From Teratosphaeria epicoccoides (lineage: Eukaryota; Ascomycota; Dothideomycetes; Mycosphaerellales; Teratosphaeriaceae): a stretch of 64,000 nucleotides of DNA. The notes beneath the pieces are model-generated. The model was not told the DNA's origin and did not search any database. It saw nothing but the letters and a program-made list of their open reading frames with translations. The stretch lies in the NCBI GenBank assembly GCA_021401465.1, contig JADDMT010000011.1, positions 1 to 64,000 on the forward strand, written 5' to 3'. This document shows, piece after piece, positions 41,037 through 51,778 of the stretch. Both the position numbers and the translations under genes were made by a program. Positions within the stretch are counted from its first letter, which is position 1; every line of letters begins with the position of its first letter.

Positions 41037-42443
41037 TCATGTCTTTGAATTCTCTTCTTCCTCTACCGTCCTCTTCACGCCCTCAACGAACGCCTGGACT
41101 GCGTCACCTCCTCCCAGAGGCACTAAGCCACCTTTGATATGACCACCATTCTCCACCTTCAGACCCAACGCTTCTCCAATCATCGGCAGCCCACCATCCC
41201 TCAACGCCACCGTTAGACTACCCAGACTCTGATGAAACTGGGGACTCCTCAGCGCCCTCCTCAGAATATCCTTCTTCTGCCCTACCGACAACGCCTCAAT
41301 AGCCGCCTGGCAAGCAGCCGCAGACGGATTCGGGTCAGAGGAAGACGCATCGGAAGCACTTTCTTGCGAAAGGAGGAAGACTTCGGGTGGTAGGAAATTA
41401 CACAGGCTGTCAACTTGCTTGGGCGACGCGGAGTCGACCCACGGGATAGTCGTGGCCGTGCTGAGAAGGTCTGTGAGGGTTGTGTATGGATTCTGCGCTG
41501 CTTGGCTCTGCTGACCGCTTGAGCCACTGCCGCCGAGCGACCTGAGAAAGTTTTGGACGATGGCGTTGGTATCTTGAGATTGGTCCTGGGTTCTGCGGGA
41601 TAGAAAAAAAGCAGTCAGCTTACCTTGCCCTACGATAGAGTCTAGGCTGACACTGTGCATTTGTTCTTGTGAAGCCCTTGCTATCGTGCTCTTTTGCCCG
41701 CTCGCCATCCAACGCCATTCATAGCTGCCACCAGCCAATATGCCTCTGTGATTTCTCGTGCTCATTCTGATTATGCCCGCCAAGCGCCGTGCTGAACGCA
41801 TGCAAGTACAGTCGTCATTATGAGTCACTTACGCTCTTCCGCCATCGGCACCGCCTTCTCTGCTTGCTTCACCCTCCTCTCTCGGGTCTCCCCCGGTGGC
41901 GTCTGGTCCTGCCCCGCCAGTCTCCTGCCTACTCAGACCAGGCTGATCATCAACCTCCATCGCATCTGCATCTCCATTTGGTTCGTCGTCGTCAGCACCG
42001 CCGTTCCTAATGTCCGCAACCTCACCCTCAACATCAACGTCCTCGCCCTGCAGCAGCAGATCCACAATTTGACCAAGCTTCTGATCTCGCTGACTGAACC
42101 AACTTAGCTTACCCTCCCTGTGTTGCGACTTGGATTGCATCCAGAAGTAATGCCGTTGACTGCTGCTGGTGAACTTGAGCGCGTATATCCTGCCGTTCGT
42201 TGGTGACTCGACGCTTTCGGCGCCTGGATTCTTGACGAGTGGTTGGAAGGTGCCATCGCCAGGTACCATGAGCAGATCAAGCTCAGGCTCGGTGGAGGGT
42301 GCAGAGCGTGGTCGCCAGCAGAAGTGGATGAGATCGTCTTCGGAGTAGAGGTAAACATAGCCGGGAGTCTGGTCGGCCTTCACTTTCTTGCCGTTGGTTT
42401 CGCATTTGCCGGCTTTGAATGTGATGAGTGGTGTTGCTGCCAT
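41037..42443 (-). CDS. RPN13: Proteasome ubiquitin receptor RPN13 (ADRM1)
   Basis: Two exons, 41833-42443 and 41037-41592, intron 41593-41832; 1167 nt, 388 aa. RPN13 binds ubiquitin through its N-terminal Pru domain and docks to Rpn2; the C-terminal DEUBAD domain binds the deubiquitinase UCH37 where present. The Pru domain is clear: ITFKAGKCETNGKKVKADQT, GYVYLYSEDDLIHFCWRPR, YALKFTSSSQRHYFWMQSKS. A linker with GGADGGRA meets the splice. Exon 2 gives TNAIVQNFLRSLGGSGSS and a DEUBAD-like region (FLPPEVFLLSQES; ALRSPQFHQSLGSLTVALRD). The 240-bp intron is long and its 3' part is open in frame, so alternative acceptors are possible. Divergent from RPL6. Confidence 0.88.
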
Positions 42444-42788
42444 AGTGATAGCGGTAACAGTTGTACTCTACGGCGAATGTCTACCTATGCGGTGGTTTCG
42501 TGGATGCGCATTCAGTAGAGGCAACAGCGCATGCACAGGTGCAGCTGGAAACCTCAAGGAATAAAGTTGACCCCGCGCCGACGCTTTGGCCACTTGCAGC
42601 GCCGACGCACTCTTGGCAATCATATTACCGATCAGCGACTTTCGCGCGGAAGACGACTCTGGAGATAGCGACACACTCACACCCGCAGCACGAAAGTCTC
42701 TCTGGTACGATCACACGCATATCCAAGTGTATAAACTCGCACCTGCAAGCCAGTCGAAGCTGACAATCTGCACAGCACACCAGTCGCC
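42444..42788. promoter_or_regulatory. Divergent promoter, RPN13 / RPL6
   Basis: 345 bp between the two start codons at 42443 (-) and 42789 (+). No gene inside; specific elements could not be assigned. Confidence 0.5.
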
Positions 42789-43483
42789 ATGTCGGAATCA
42801 CAGACCAAGAAGTTCCAGAAGGGCGAGAGGACGATCCCGGCTACATCGGAGAAGGCTAGCAAATACTACCCAGCTGAGGACGATGCGAAGCCCAAGAAGG
42901 TACGCTGGTGTCCCCGGCCGAATCCGCAGCGACCGGGAATGTCGAGCCACATGCACAATCGCACAATGGAATGCTAACAATCCTCGACGAGCAGGTCCGC
43001 AAGACTCTTCGCCCGTACAAGCCGCGCGCATCTCTCAAGCCCGGCGCCGTCCTTATCCTCCTCGCTGGCCGCTTCCGGGGTAAGCGCGTAGTCCTTCTCA
43101 AGGTTCTGGACCAAGGTGTGCTCCTCGTTACTGGTCCGTTCAAGGTCAACGGTGTGCCTCTCCGCCGCGTCAACGCCCGTTACGTGATTGCTACCAAGAC
43201 CTCCGTACCACTTGACGGCATCGACAGCGCGACTCTCAACAAGGCTGCCGGCCCCGAGTACTTCAAGCGGGACAAGAAGGCAGACAAGAAGGGCTCTGAG
43301 GAGGCCTTTTTCAGCGAGGGCAAGAAGGAGAAGAAGGAGGTTTCTAGCGAGCGCGTGGGCGACCAGAAGAAGATCGACGAGGCGATCCTTAAGACCATCA
43401 AGAAGGAGCAGCTATTGAACGAGTATTTGAAGAGCCAATTCAGCTTGAGGAAGGGTGACAAGCCGCACGAGATGGTGTTCTAG
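42789..43483 (+). CDS. RPL6: 60S ribosomal protein L6 (eL6)
   Basis: Two exons, 42789-42899 and 42995-43483, intron 42900-42994 with a textbook TGCTAACA branch site; 600 nt, 199 aa. Exon 1 encodes the basic N-terminus (SESQTKKFQKGERTIPATSE) up to KPKK, and exon 2 resumes VRKTLRPYKPRASLKPGAVL. The eL6 KOW-like core is ILLAGRFRGKRVVLLKVLD, and the family signature follows (NGVPLRRVNARYVIATKTSV). The C-terminus is Lys/Glu-rich, ending LRKGDKPHEMVF, as in fungal L6. An unspliced reading ends early in the intron. Strong identification. Confidence 0.95.
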
Positions 43484-44241
43484 ATGGAGCTGTGACCCAT
43501 GACGGGTATGGTCATCGTTCGTCTAGATGCAGGATGCGGATGGGTGTTGTGGGTCGGCGTTGATCACTGGCCTGGCCGTGAGGCAGATATGCGGTTGATG
43601 CTAGCATTGTAACTGCACGCAGGCGTCGAATGCTAAGGCCTGAAACGCAACTCAGTCGGACTCAGTCGTCTTCGAGGATACCACAAATGACATGACGTTC
43701 GTACGACCCGTCATAGCATATATTGACACTCACAGCTTAGACATGACGTATCAGGGATGGTCGCGCATACTGATTGTAACCTGCAGATGTGTGCCCAATC
43801 AAACCCACAACGCCAAGTTCGTCAAGTCGAGTCGGCCATGTTACCCAGGTCGCCTACTCTCGACACTTCCCTTTAGGAGGCATGAATTTCGCACATTCAA
43901 TGTCCAGACGTCCGAGTCTTGCGAATCGATTGAACGTAACGTTGTCCTGTCACATGCCCCCCAGCCCCGTACGTATCTATGCAACCAATCGCTTCCCAGA
44001 ATCCATTCACCTCCACTCAATCAAACAGGCGACGGCGCCTTGCTCAATCGGCTAGCTTTTTCCCTGCATGAAGACCAGTCCCAACTCTAAACGCAGCCTT
44101 ACATGTAATATCAGTCGAAACGTGGGGGTCTCTCTTTGTATACTTTATATCACCCATCTGACCGCCTTTGCTCAATCACCACAACTCTCAGCCAAGACGA
44201 TAACATTCAAATTCCCATACCACCTGTCAGCACCCAGGAAA
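43484..44241. other. Intergenic region downstream of RPL6
   Basis: 758 bp. An open frame at 43692-44090 has no recognisable character and is judged non-coding. The right part is CT-rich and probably the promoter and leader of the small gene at 44242. Confidence 0.5.
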
Positions 44242-44668
44242 ATGTCCGTCCAGTCTCCCGCCTTCTCCACGCCTCCCAGCGACAAAGACACGCCGACACA
44301 AGATCGCGGAATCTTCCATGAAGAGGCTCAGAAGCACCAGAGCCATCATTATATGAGGCAGTATGGTGGGCAGGTCATGAGTGTGCGCCTATCTAAGTCC
44401 TTGATCCGTGCGTCTTGACGGGCCTTGCTGACGAAAGGCGGTTTGGCAGGCCATGATGTTCGGGTTTGGCGCTACGCTGGGCGCGGTGAGTGTTTCGATG
44501 GGTAGCAGGGTACTAGAGACTTTGAACGAGCTCTAACCTATCACGTCGTAGGACGCCGCGAATGCTGCTGTCGGGGAGGTGAAGGTAAGTCTTCGCACGT
44601 CGAAGATTGTCCGGGAAGATGGGTTTCAAAGGAAGCTAACGGTTGTGTAGGAATGGTGGCGGCATTGA
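44242..44668 (+). CDS. Four-exon small protein of unknown function
   Basis: Exons 44242-44382, 44450-44485, 44552-44584 and 44651-44668, giving 228 nt and 75 aa. All three introns are phase 0, with GTGAGT and GTAAGT donors on the second and third. Exon 1 is polar (SVQSPAFSTPPSDKDTPTQD; FHEEAQKHQSHHYMRQYGGQ). The 12-codon second exon encodes AMMFGFGATLGA, a Gly/Ala-rich hydrophobic stretch. The third gives DAANAAVGEVK and the fourth EWWRH before the stop. The middle could be a short membrane-inserting or helix-packing segment. I recognise no named family. The first donor is uncertain (GTGCGC chosen; GTCATG 9 nt earlier would also keep frame). Confidence 0.5.
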
Positions 44669-45115
44669 GCTTTCAGGGACATTGAGGTGGGTCTGAACGG
44701 GTTTGGAAGTACAGTGAGGAGGACGTGAGGGTAAGAATGGGGCCGATCTGATCGCTGGTGTTGTTTGAAGTGGCATCACGTAGTTAGAAGCACAGAGAAA
44801 CGTGGGTACCGAACGGCGGGACAGTATGGATGACGCGCCATGAATGAGAATGTAAATGCCAACATGAATGTCCCGAACTGAGAAGTGATATACCGAGCAC
44901 GATTGAAAGGAAAAGCCGCCAGTACTCGGTACTGAGAGACTATTCCCAAGCGTCACACCGACGACGCGAAAATGCAAGAAATATAGACCGGCGCCATCCC
45001 AGCCGTCGTACTGTGATGTAAAGCAGAATGCTCACCAACACCCACCACGCCATGCTCTATGCACTCTTTGATGGAGAACAGTATAATATGTTTATCGTAC
45101 CACGGCAAAGCCCAT
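44669..45115. other. Intergenic region between a small gene and CK2 beta
   Basis: 447 bp; two genes converge here. No further feature seen. Confidence 0.5.
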
Positions 45116-46462
45116 CTAACCGGCACCACCCACACTCAAAGCCGTCCCACCAGCGCCAGCATCCCCGTTCACGCCCGTCAACCCATGATTCCGTCTCCGA
45201 CTTTGCTTTCGTCTTTGCGGCACCTCCACCTGCCTCGCGCCCGCCTGCGCCGCCGATCGCCCATCCGGCGCCACACCCGCCGGCGGTCCGCCGCCATTCA
45301 ACTCCATGTCCTCGTCCTCCACCTCTCCATCGTCCACCTCAGCATTGCCTTCTGCCATTTCGGAATCCGCAAGCTCGCCGGTCGGGTCAGGCAGATCAGC
45401 ACTGGAGGAAGTACTATGTTGTTGCTGCGCCAGTGCCTGGTTCTCAGCCCAAATGCGGCATTCATCCAGCTCATTGACGTCTTGCGGTCGACTTCGTAGC
45501 CATTTCATTCGCGGGCCTGTTTTGGCGAGTTCAGAGACACGGAAGCCGTAAATTCGGGGTTCGTAAATATTGCCCTGACCTAGTCCTGGCGCGAGGTTCT
45601 TTGGTGCTACACCGTTGATGCTTTCGGGTTGCGGTGGTAAAGGCCGCACTTGTTGTTGCGCCTGTGGTCGTGACGTCGAAACGGCTGACTGCGGGAGCGG
45701 TGGTTGCTGGAATGTGAGCGAGCTAGACAGCGAAGAGCGCGATTCCTTGGCTGTGGCCATTGGACTCGTGTTCGTGGTCTCGGCTGGCGCGTGCGGTTTC
45801 TTCCCACCTACGTCTAATTCTGGGAACGTCATGAAAAACAAGCACCCAAATGTCGTCCCGAAGAATGCTCCATCTACAGTCTGGAACCGACTATTGGGCG
45901 GCGTATAGACATCCAGGCAGCTCGGGCAGAAAAGTTTCACCGTTTCCTGACCCGGAATATCTGAGCATCCCACCGGCAGCACTTTTGCCCCGTGACAGTA
46001 CACCCGTGGGCAATGACCGAAGTGCCCCAACTCGTATTTCTCCGCCATCTGCTGTATGCCTGGTCGGCTGGTAATAAAGCGCTGATGTATCAGGCCGTAC
46101 AGCATCTCCGCCGAGCTCTCTATCACACTCAAGTCGCTCGCTATTCGCAAATGTCTCCTCTCCGCCGCATCCTGTGCGCGCCTGTAGCTTCTGTTGATGC
46201 CGTCCGCGCCATCCTGCTGCATGTCTTCTTCGTCCTCATCCTCGTCCTCGTCCTCCTCATCATCCTCTTCACTCGCGTCCTCCGGCTCGACGTCCAGGAT
46301 CATTTCTAGGGCTTCCTTGTACATGGGCACTTGACTTTGCAGACCGGTAAGGTTGAAATCGTCCTCGATGAATTCTTCCGAAACCTCGGCAAAATATTCA
46401 TGGCCCACAAGGCTGCAGAAGGCGCTGATCCAGCTCTCAGGAGCCTGTGAAGAAGAAGACAT
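45116..46462 (-). CDS. CKB1: Casein kinase 2 regulatory (beta) subunit
   Basis: Single exon, 448 aa, starting MSSSSQAPESWISAFCSLVG. CK2 beta dimerises through a zinc finger and assembles the CK2 holoenzyme. Family segments are HEYFAEVSEEFIEDDFNLTG, EMLYGLIHQRFITSRPGIQQ, MAEKYELGHFGHCPRVYC, the second Cys pair LFCPSCLDVYTP, and DGAFFGTTFGCLFFMTFPEL. A very acidic insert (about residues 60-85) is as usual in fungi. The C-terminal half is longer than in animals, with a Pro/Gln-rich insert before NIYEPRIYGFRV and a basic/Gly-rich tail. The frame is open further upstream, but the codon at its far end is TTG and the first ATG is 46462. Confidence 0.93.
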   Translation of the reverse strand: MSSSSQAPESWISAFCSLVGHEYFAEVSEEFIEDDFNLTGLQSQVPMYKEALEMILDVEPEDASEEDDEEDEDEDEDEEDMQQDGADGINRSYRRAQDAAERRHLRIASDLSVIESSAEMLYGLIHQRFITSRPGIQQMAEKYELGHFGHCPRVYCHGAKVLPVGCSDIPGQETVKLFCPSCLDVYTPPNSRFQTVDGAFFGTTFGCLFFMTFPELDVGGKKPHAPAETTNTSPMATAKESRSSLSSSLTFQQPPLPQSAVSTSRPQAQQQVRPLPPQPESINGVAPKNLAPGLGQGNIYEPRIYGFRVSELAKTGPRMKWLRSRPQDVNELDECRIWAENQALAQQQHSTSSSADLPDPTGELADSEMAEGNAEVDDGEVEDEDMELNGGGPPAGVAPDGRSAAQAGARQVEVPQRRKQSRRRNHGLTGVNGDAGAGGTALSVGGAG

Positions 46463-47269
46463 GTCGGAGCTGAAGTCCTCCAGCGCGGCTTTTGTATCCA
46501 GGCTGCACGCCTTCTCGAAGGCCTCTGACAAACTGCGCTGACGAGTGTGCAGCAGCTGTGGACTGTGGGAGGCCTGCGATGATCGTACTTTATACGACCG
46601 TGGGGACCCAGGGTCTGGCGCGTCAACGTGTTGAGTGGACTGCTGCGTCGCGTATGGCGCCAGCGTGCCTTCTTTATGCGGAAAACTCTTATGCGCACTG
46701 GTCCTGCTGCTTGCCTGCCCGTTGCTTTGGGCTTGTACGTCCACCTGTCCTTGTTTGCCAGCTCGAAGTGGTAGCAAAGTCGCGTGGCAAATAAGAACGA
46801 CCGTTCCTGCTACGCGTCGGGCATGTATGCCTTGCTAGTCTCTTGAAGTTGGTGCTGCGTACTGGCGGCCTCTCTGAGCGACATCTGATAGCTCCGCCAG
46901 GTTTCAGGAATCAGTGACCGCTGCTTGTGAATCCGGGTGTCAAACTCTTCTGTCGACAGGTACCTGGTCGTCGCTTGTGCTGGAGAAGAGTCGCAAATCC
47001 CTGTAGAATTTTAAGTCGCAATCTGGGCCCAGAATCGTGTCTGCTTCAGTCATGTCTGCGAAGTGGGCTGTAGTGGGCTTGCCGAAAGTAGAACGAACTA
47101 GGTAACCTGGAAACCCTGCATCACGTGCTGACCCACGTTATTTAGCGACCTTGCCCAAAGTATTTTTGAAGCGCGCAGTAGCATAAGGCACTTGGGACAT
47201 TCACAACTGATCTAATAAGGCACTGGATGCAAGTCCCTCATTTCTCTCCATAATAATTCGTTACATCGC
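46463..47269. other. Intergenic region upstream of CK2 beta
   Basis: 807 bp holding the CK2 beta promoter and the 3' end of a Zn2Cys6 gene. The first 300 bp stay open in the CK2 frame without an ATG; this is taken as leader. Nothing else seen. Confidence 0.5.
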
Positions 47270-49749
47270 TCAAAACAGCTCCCTAAGGATATTGCTCAGA
47301 CCATCCTCCCCTCCATACTGCTGGATCGCATTGGCATTGTCGACTGACCTTCCCGTGCTCTCTCCTTCGTTACTGTACATGCCATCCGAGGCGCCCCCGC
47401 CATTGTTCGCCAGCCCCTGAAGCCCCCCTATGGCTTCGAACAAGCTGGTCAAGTCATTCGCAATCACATCTGGACTCGTGCTCGATTGCGTGCCTGCGGA
47501 CCATTGCGCCGTATTTGTCTGATATAGATTCGGGTCCTCCACGTTGTGGCCCGACAGGGATGCCATGGCGACGGCAGCAGAGCGAGAAGGGTCCATATCA
47601 GCGCCCTTATGGTGCTGAAGCTGCTGAGCACTGCCATTTTGACCATCGCTTGTTCGGAGACCGAGCTTCGGACCGACTTCTTTGAGCACACGAATCGTCT
47701 TCCACAACCGCTTGCCGTACCATGAGCCTTTGCTGAAGCCGCGCACAAGTTCCAGCCCCATGTAAAACTCTCCGCGCACATCCTCTGCGAACATGGCAGG
47801 CGCGTGACTGACGGCTAGAAAGAGTGCGGCAAGAGCTGAGGTCAGAAAGGCATTGAACAAGGCCTGTTGCGTGCGGTACAGGTCCGTGGTGGAGTTGACA
47901 TGCATCAAAACCCTAATGGTGTCTTTGGCAACATCCATCACAGTCGTCGCCTGCTCGCGATGTTGCATGATGGACGTTACAGAATGCAAGACCGGTCGAT
48001 AGATCAGGATGCGCATTTGGTTGGCCCGCAGGTAGAGAATGATGCGTAGACGATGACCGGCCCGCGACGGTGGTGGCCCTATCGGTGTGCTCAAGCGACC
48101 AACTTGTGACGGATGCTCAAAGCGGAGATGAACAGGTATTTGGCGGTGCCATTGGATGACCTGGTAGTCGAGATAATTCATCTCGTCAATGTTGATCTGG
48201 TTGGAGCCTGGTGTTAAGGATGATGTGCCCATGCGCCACACTTTGCTGCCGATGGCCGAATACTGAATCATGGCCATGAGATAAGGAGATCGATCCTCTG
48301 GCTTTGGGAGATTCGGGTCAATGTCCGCATCCTGCAGCGCAAACGGCATACCAGTGCCAAGACTCCATCTGCGATCAAGAACATAGATAGACCAGAAAAG
48401 AAGAATGGTCTCATCACGCTCGTTATCGTTAGTCATGGCATCGTAGGTCTCCCGACGATGAAGACCGAGCTCGATGCATAGCCGCGCTGTCAACCCAATG
48501 ATGCGCCACGATGTACCTTCATTGTCGCGTTGAAATTCGTATGTGGCCTACGCACGTCAATACCGCCCATGCTGAAGAGGAGTGCATAACTCACTGCCAG
48601 TGTAAGCAATCGTATGCCTTTGATGCCAACATTACCGAGGGTCAGAGTCTCGATGGATGGCTGCACACATTCGTACAAGCGTTTGCCCATCTCGCTACGT
48701 CCGGACGCCTCTACCGTCATCGCTGTTGCGAGCACGACCTTGAGAATGTTCGTGTCTTCGTCGTCGATAGCGTCCGATCCGGGCATGTTTTGCTGCATCA
48801 GACCAGACCTGCGCGCAGCCTCCATGAATCGGTTCAGGTTCGCCGCGTACGTGACGACTTTATTCATGTCGAGAACGGGGTACATCAGACCCATCTCATC
48901 TTCATAGACACGACAAAGTCTCATAGCTTCGTCTTCGCTTATCTGCCACAGTGGGTCCTTATCAGCATGGTATGTCTGCAAAAGCTGGCTGCGAGCTCGT
49001 GATCCTGGCGAGCCAACAGGAGACGGATCTGCGGTGTCCATGTGCGAATTGCCGCTCTCTTCGGCGCCTTCAGGCCCAGTGATGCCCATCGTCTGGAGGC
49101 TGCTCTTAGCTACCCCGAAATTGAACTGGTCGCTGGTAGGTCCACGAAAGGTGTTCTGGGAATGGCTCGACCGGCGATTCGCACCTGGCGAAGCCTGTGT
49201 CATGGGATAAGATGGTCTGTGAGACGGGTATCCTTGCAATGACGGGTCAATCGCACTGTTACTTTGCTGCTGAGGTAGCTGCATTTGTGCTTGCGGTGGA
49301 GCGGAAGGAGTGACCGAGACGGGCTGCTGCAGGGGCGGGGGCGGAGGCTGACCCAATTGCGCGCGAAGAGCACTCAGATCATGGTACAGAAGACTGACAT
49401 GCTCCTGGAGTGTCTCCACCTGGGCTGCCATATCCTTGTATTCCTGCGAGTCTTTGAAACCGCTGCAGCAATTTGGCGCATAGACGCATTCCAGATTCAG
49501 GTTGCCACATCGCTGACATGGTGTCTGTCCGTTGCACTTTATCTTCCGCCGCTTGCACTCATTACACGCGATCGAGATGTAGCGATTGCGCTTCGCGCGT
49601 GGTTGAGTACCTGTAGCCGGACTGTCGTCGGCTTTCCTCTTTCCATTGCTGCTTGCATCCTGTTGCTGCGCTTGCTCTTCCTGCTGCAGCGATCGGTACG
49701 CTGGCGATGCCTGATGCGCAAGGCGCGCAATTTGTTCAAACTGATCCAT
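47270..49749 (-). CDS. Zn2Cys6 transcription factor with fungal_trans domain
   Basis: Two exons, 48564-49749 and 47270-48516, intron 48517-48563 (47 nt); 2433 nt, 810 aa. The zinc cluster is near residues 60-90: ACNECKRRKIKCNGQTPCQR then CGNLNLECVYAPNCC. A coiled coil (AAQVETLQEHVSLLYHDLSA) and a Pro/Gln-rich linker follow. The middle homology region spans the splice (SMGG to TSWRIIGLTARLCIELGLHR) and includes LLFWSIYVLDRRWSLGTGMP. The splice is needed because the first exon's frame stops soon after. Target pathway is not predictable. It starts at the first ATG (MDQFEQIARL); the frame upstream begins with GTG only. Confidence 0.85.
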
Positions 49750-51778
49750 TCTGAGTGCGACTGTAATTCCGCAGTTGACAGCGCAAAGTTCCCGCGGTTG
49801 GAAGACTGGAAGGGCAAAGTGGTGGGGTCGGCCAGCGCTCACGGTCCTTACCTCTCACCACCATCGTATTCACGAAACCAGTCTGGCATTTGTATTTGTC
49901 TACCGCCGAGCTATCTCAGATGTCATGATAATCGCCGATGCATGGCCTTCCTGCGCCCCTGGCTGGGGCTCCTCATTCACGATGCCACGTGCTTAAAGAT
50001 GTCGAGTGACTAGTTTCCTCACTACCTCACCATATCTCCAAGCTGCTCTCTCAATAATGGACACCAGCTTGTGCATATTCAGGCCCAGCATCTCGGACCA
50101 TAGTCGATCAAACCTATTGTTCCAGACCGTCAACTCGAGACTCCCCTCGACAAGCTCCCTTGGCGCAATATCTGCAAGTGTTGGGTCCAGCCTGTGTGTG
50201 CCGTGCGACTTGTTCGACTGTCCTGGTTGAGCCCCTAGAGATTTACACTGGGACGTAGAAAATACATTCGCTCACACAACTGCTCGAGCGGACTGCCTTT
50301 ATGCAGAGCCGAGCCACCGCAGAACCCACATACGACGACCCAGGCTGATAGACGCTACAGGACTGGATTGCAGGAAGGCCAGGTCGTGCATCAGGCGCTC
50401 CATCACCTTCTAAATTCATGCTTGATATCTCTTTGTCCACATAGCCTTCCCCACGGTATCGCCATTCCTGGCCAACGTAATTGTACGCTCCTGGCACATG
50501 GAAAAACGTCTTTTTTACCCAGATAGGAATGTCCAACCCCGCAAAAGGAAATGGTTCGAAGTGGTATGGGCGAGCACTTGCTGTACGCTACTTCCTCGGA
50601 AGCCAGTTTCGGCATGCCCATATATCGAGCGCAAGCTGGGGACAATGCCTCTAAGCCGGGCTGCCAGAGCATCAATGACTTGGTTGGACAAGTAAGGAAG
50701 CTTTTCTCCGACAGCCGATCAGCTCTTACCTCAATTCCTATTGCCCTGCACAGCTATGGCGGTCTCGGTTTTGCTTGAGACCGCCTTTCATAACACTGCG
50801 TGAGGCAGTGACCGTCATACTGCTCGCGCCCTGCTGTTAATCCAAAGCATGACTGGCAGCACCAAGATGCATGTTGGCCTGAATTATCATGTCCGCTTCT
50901 CGTGTGAATTGGAACGTCAGTACCGCAACACAAGAAGGGCAAACCGGGAAGGTAAGATGTGTGTACTGATCACGGCGTTTAAGAGGTTCAGTATGCACGT
51001 ACTCCTTGCATTAACGTGCGTACGTGCACGGCAGCATGCTGACTTACGAACGACGATTATAACGCTGCAGTGACCTCGGTCACGAAGGAGTGCAACATTG
51101 CGGTTTTGCTCAAAACCATGGCAAAGTTGTGCAAAATCCGGTGTGGCACGGGTGACATACAGGGACTGCGCTTCCGATTATGGCCATCATTGTCGCGAGG
51201 AAGATTAACGAATCAGGCAAGTTTGTCTGACCACCACCAGCCAGCAGTGTGGCATCAATGTCGTGAGGGATCTGGATGGCCGTGACAGGTCGAAGACTTT
51301 GCAGAAAGTAGCGCATACCTTGAAAGGCGCCTTGAAAGACGTGAATTTGTTGGTAGTAATCAAGGCGTGCAACTTTCCCGTTACTCAGCCTGTCCAAGGA
51401 AAAAATTCTGTGCTGTATTGTCACCAGCCAAGTCGCCAGTTGGATGTAAGCTTACCTTGCCTACATACTTTTAGGTACCTTAATTCAGAAATCAACCTAA
51501 GGCTTGCGTGGCTAGGCTTAATAATTTGTCTTTATGTAAAACACGCTTGAATTCTACAGGTGATGTGTCGTTCACAGTGATCCGTCGTTGAAGAAAGCGG
51601 AATCAAGCAAGACGTGAAGTGAAAGAGTGCAGGTGGATCGTGAGGCTGGCTAGACGGGAATCACTTCGTACCTTAGATAGCCTCAGTCGCTTTCACATGC
51701 ATCCACACTGTTCAACATCTGCGAACTACGTACCTCGCATCATGCAATTAAAGCGCGGCACTCAGCACGTGTCGTATA
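49750..51778. other. Gene-poor region, 2.0 kb
   Basis: No convincing gene, RNA gene or repeat. A more AT-rich stretch around 51450-51560 contains only short frames. It holds divergent promoters for the Zn2Cys6 gene and the MDM1-like gene. Confidence 0.5.

Noticed and set aside
46463..46777. A 105-residue N-terminal extension of CK2 beta
   Set aside because: The far codon is TTG and no in-frame ATG precedes 46462. CK2 beta proteins start close to the SSQAPESWI segment.
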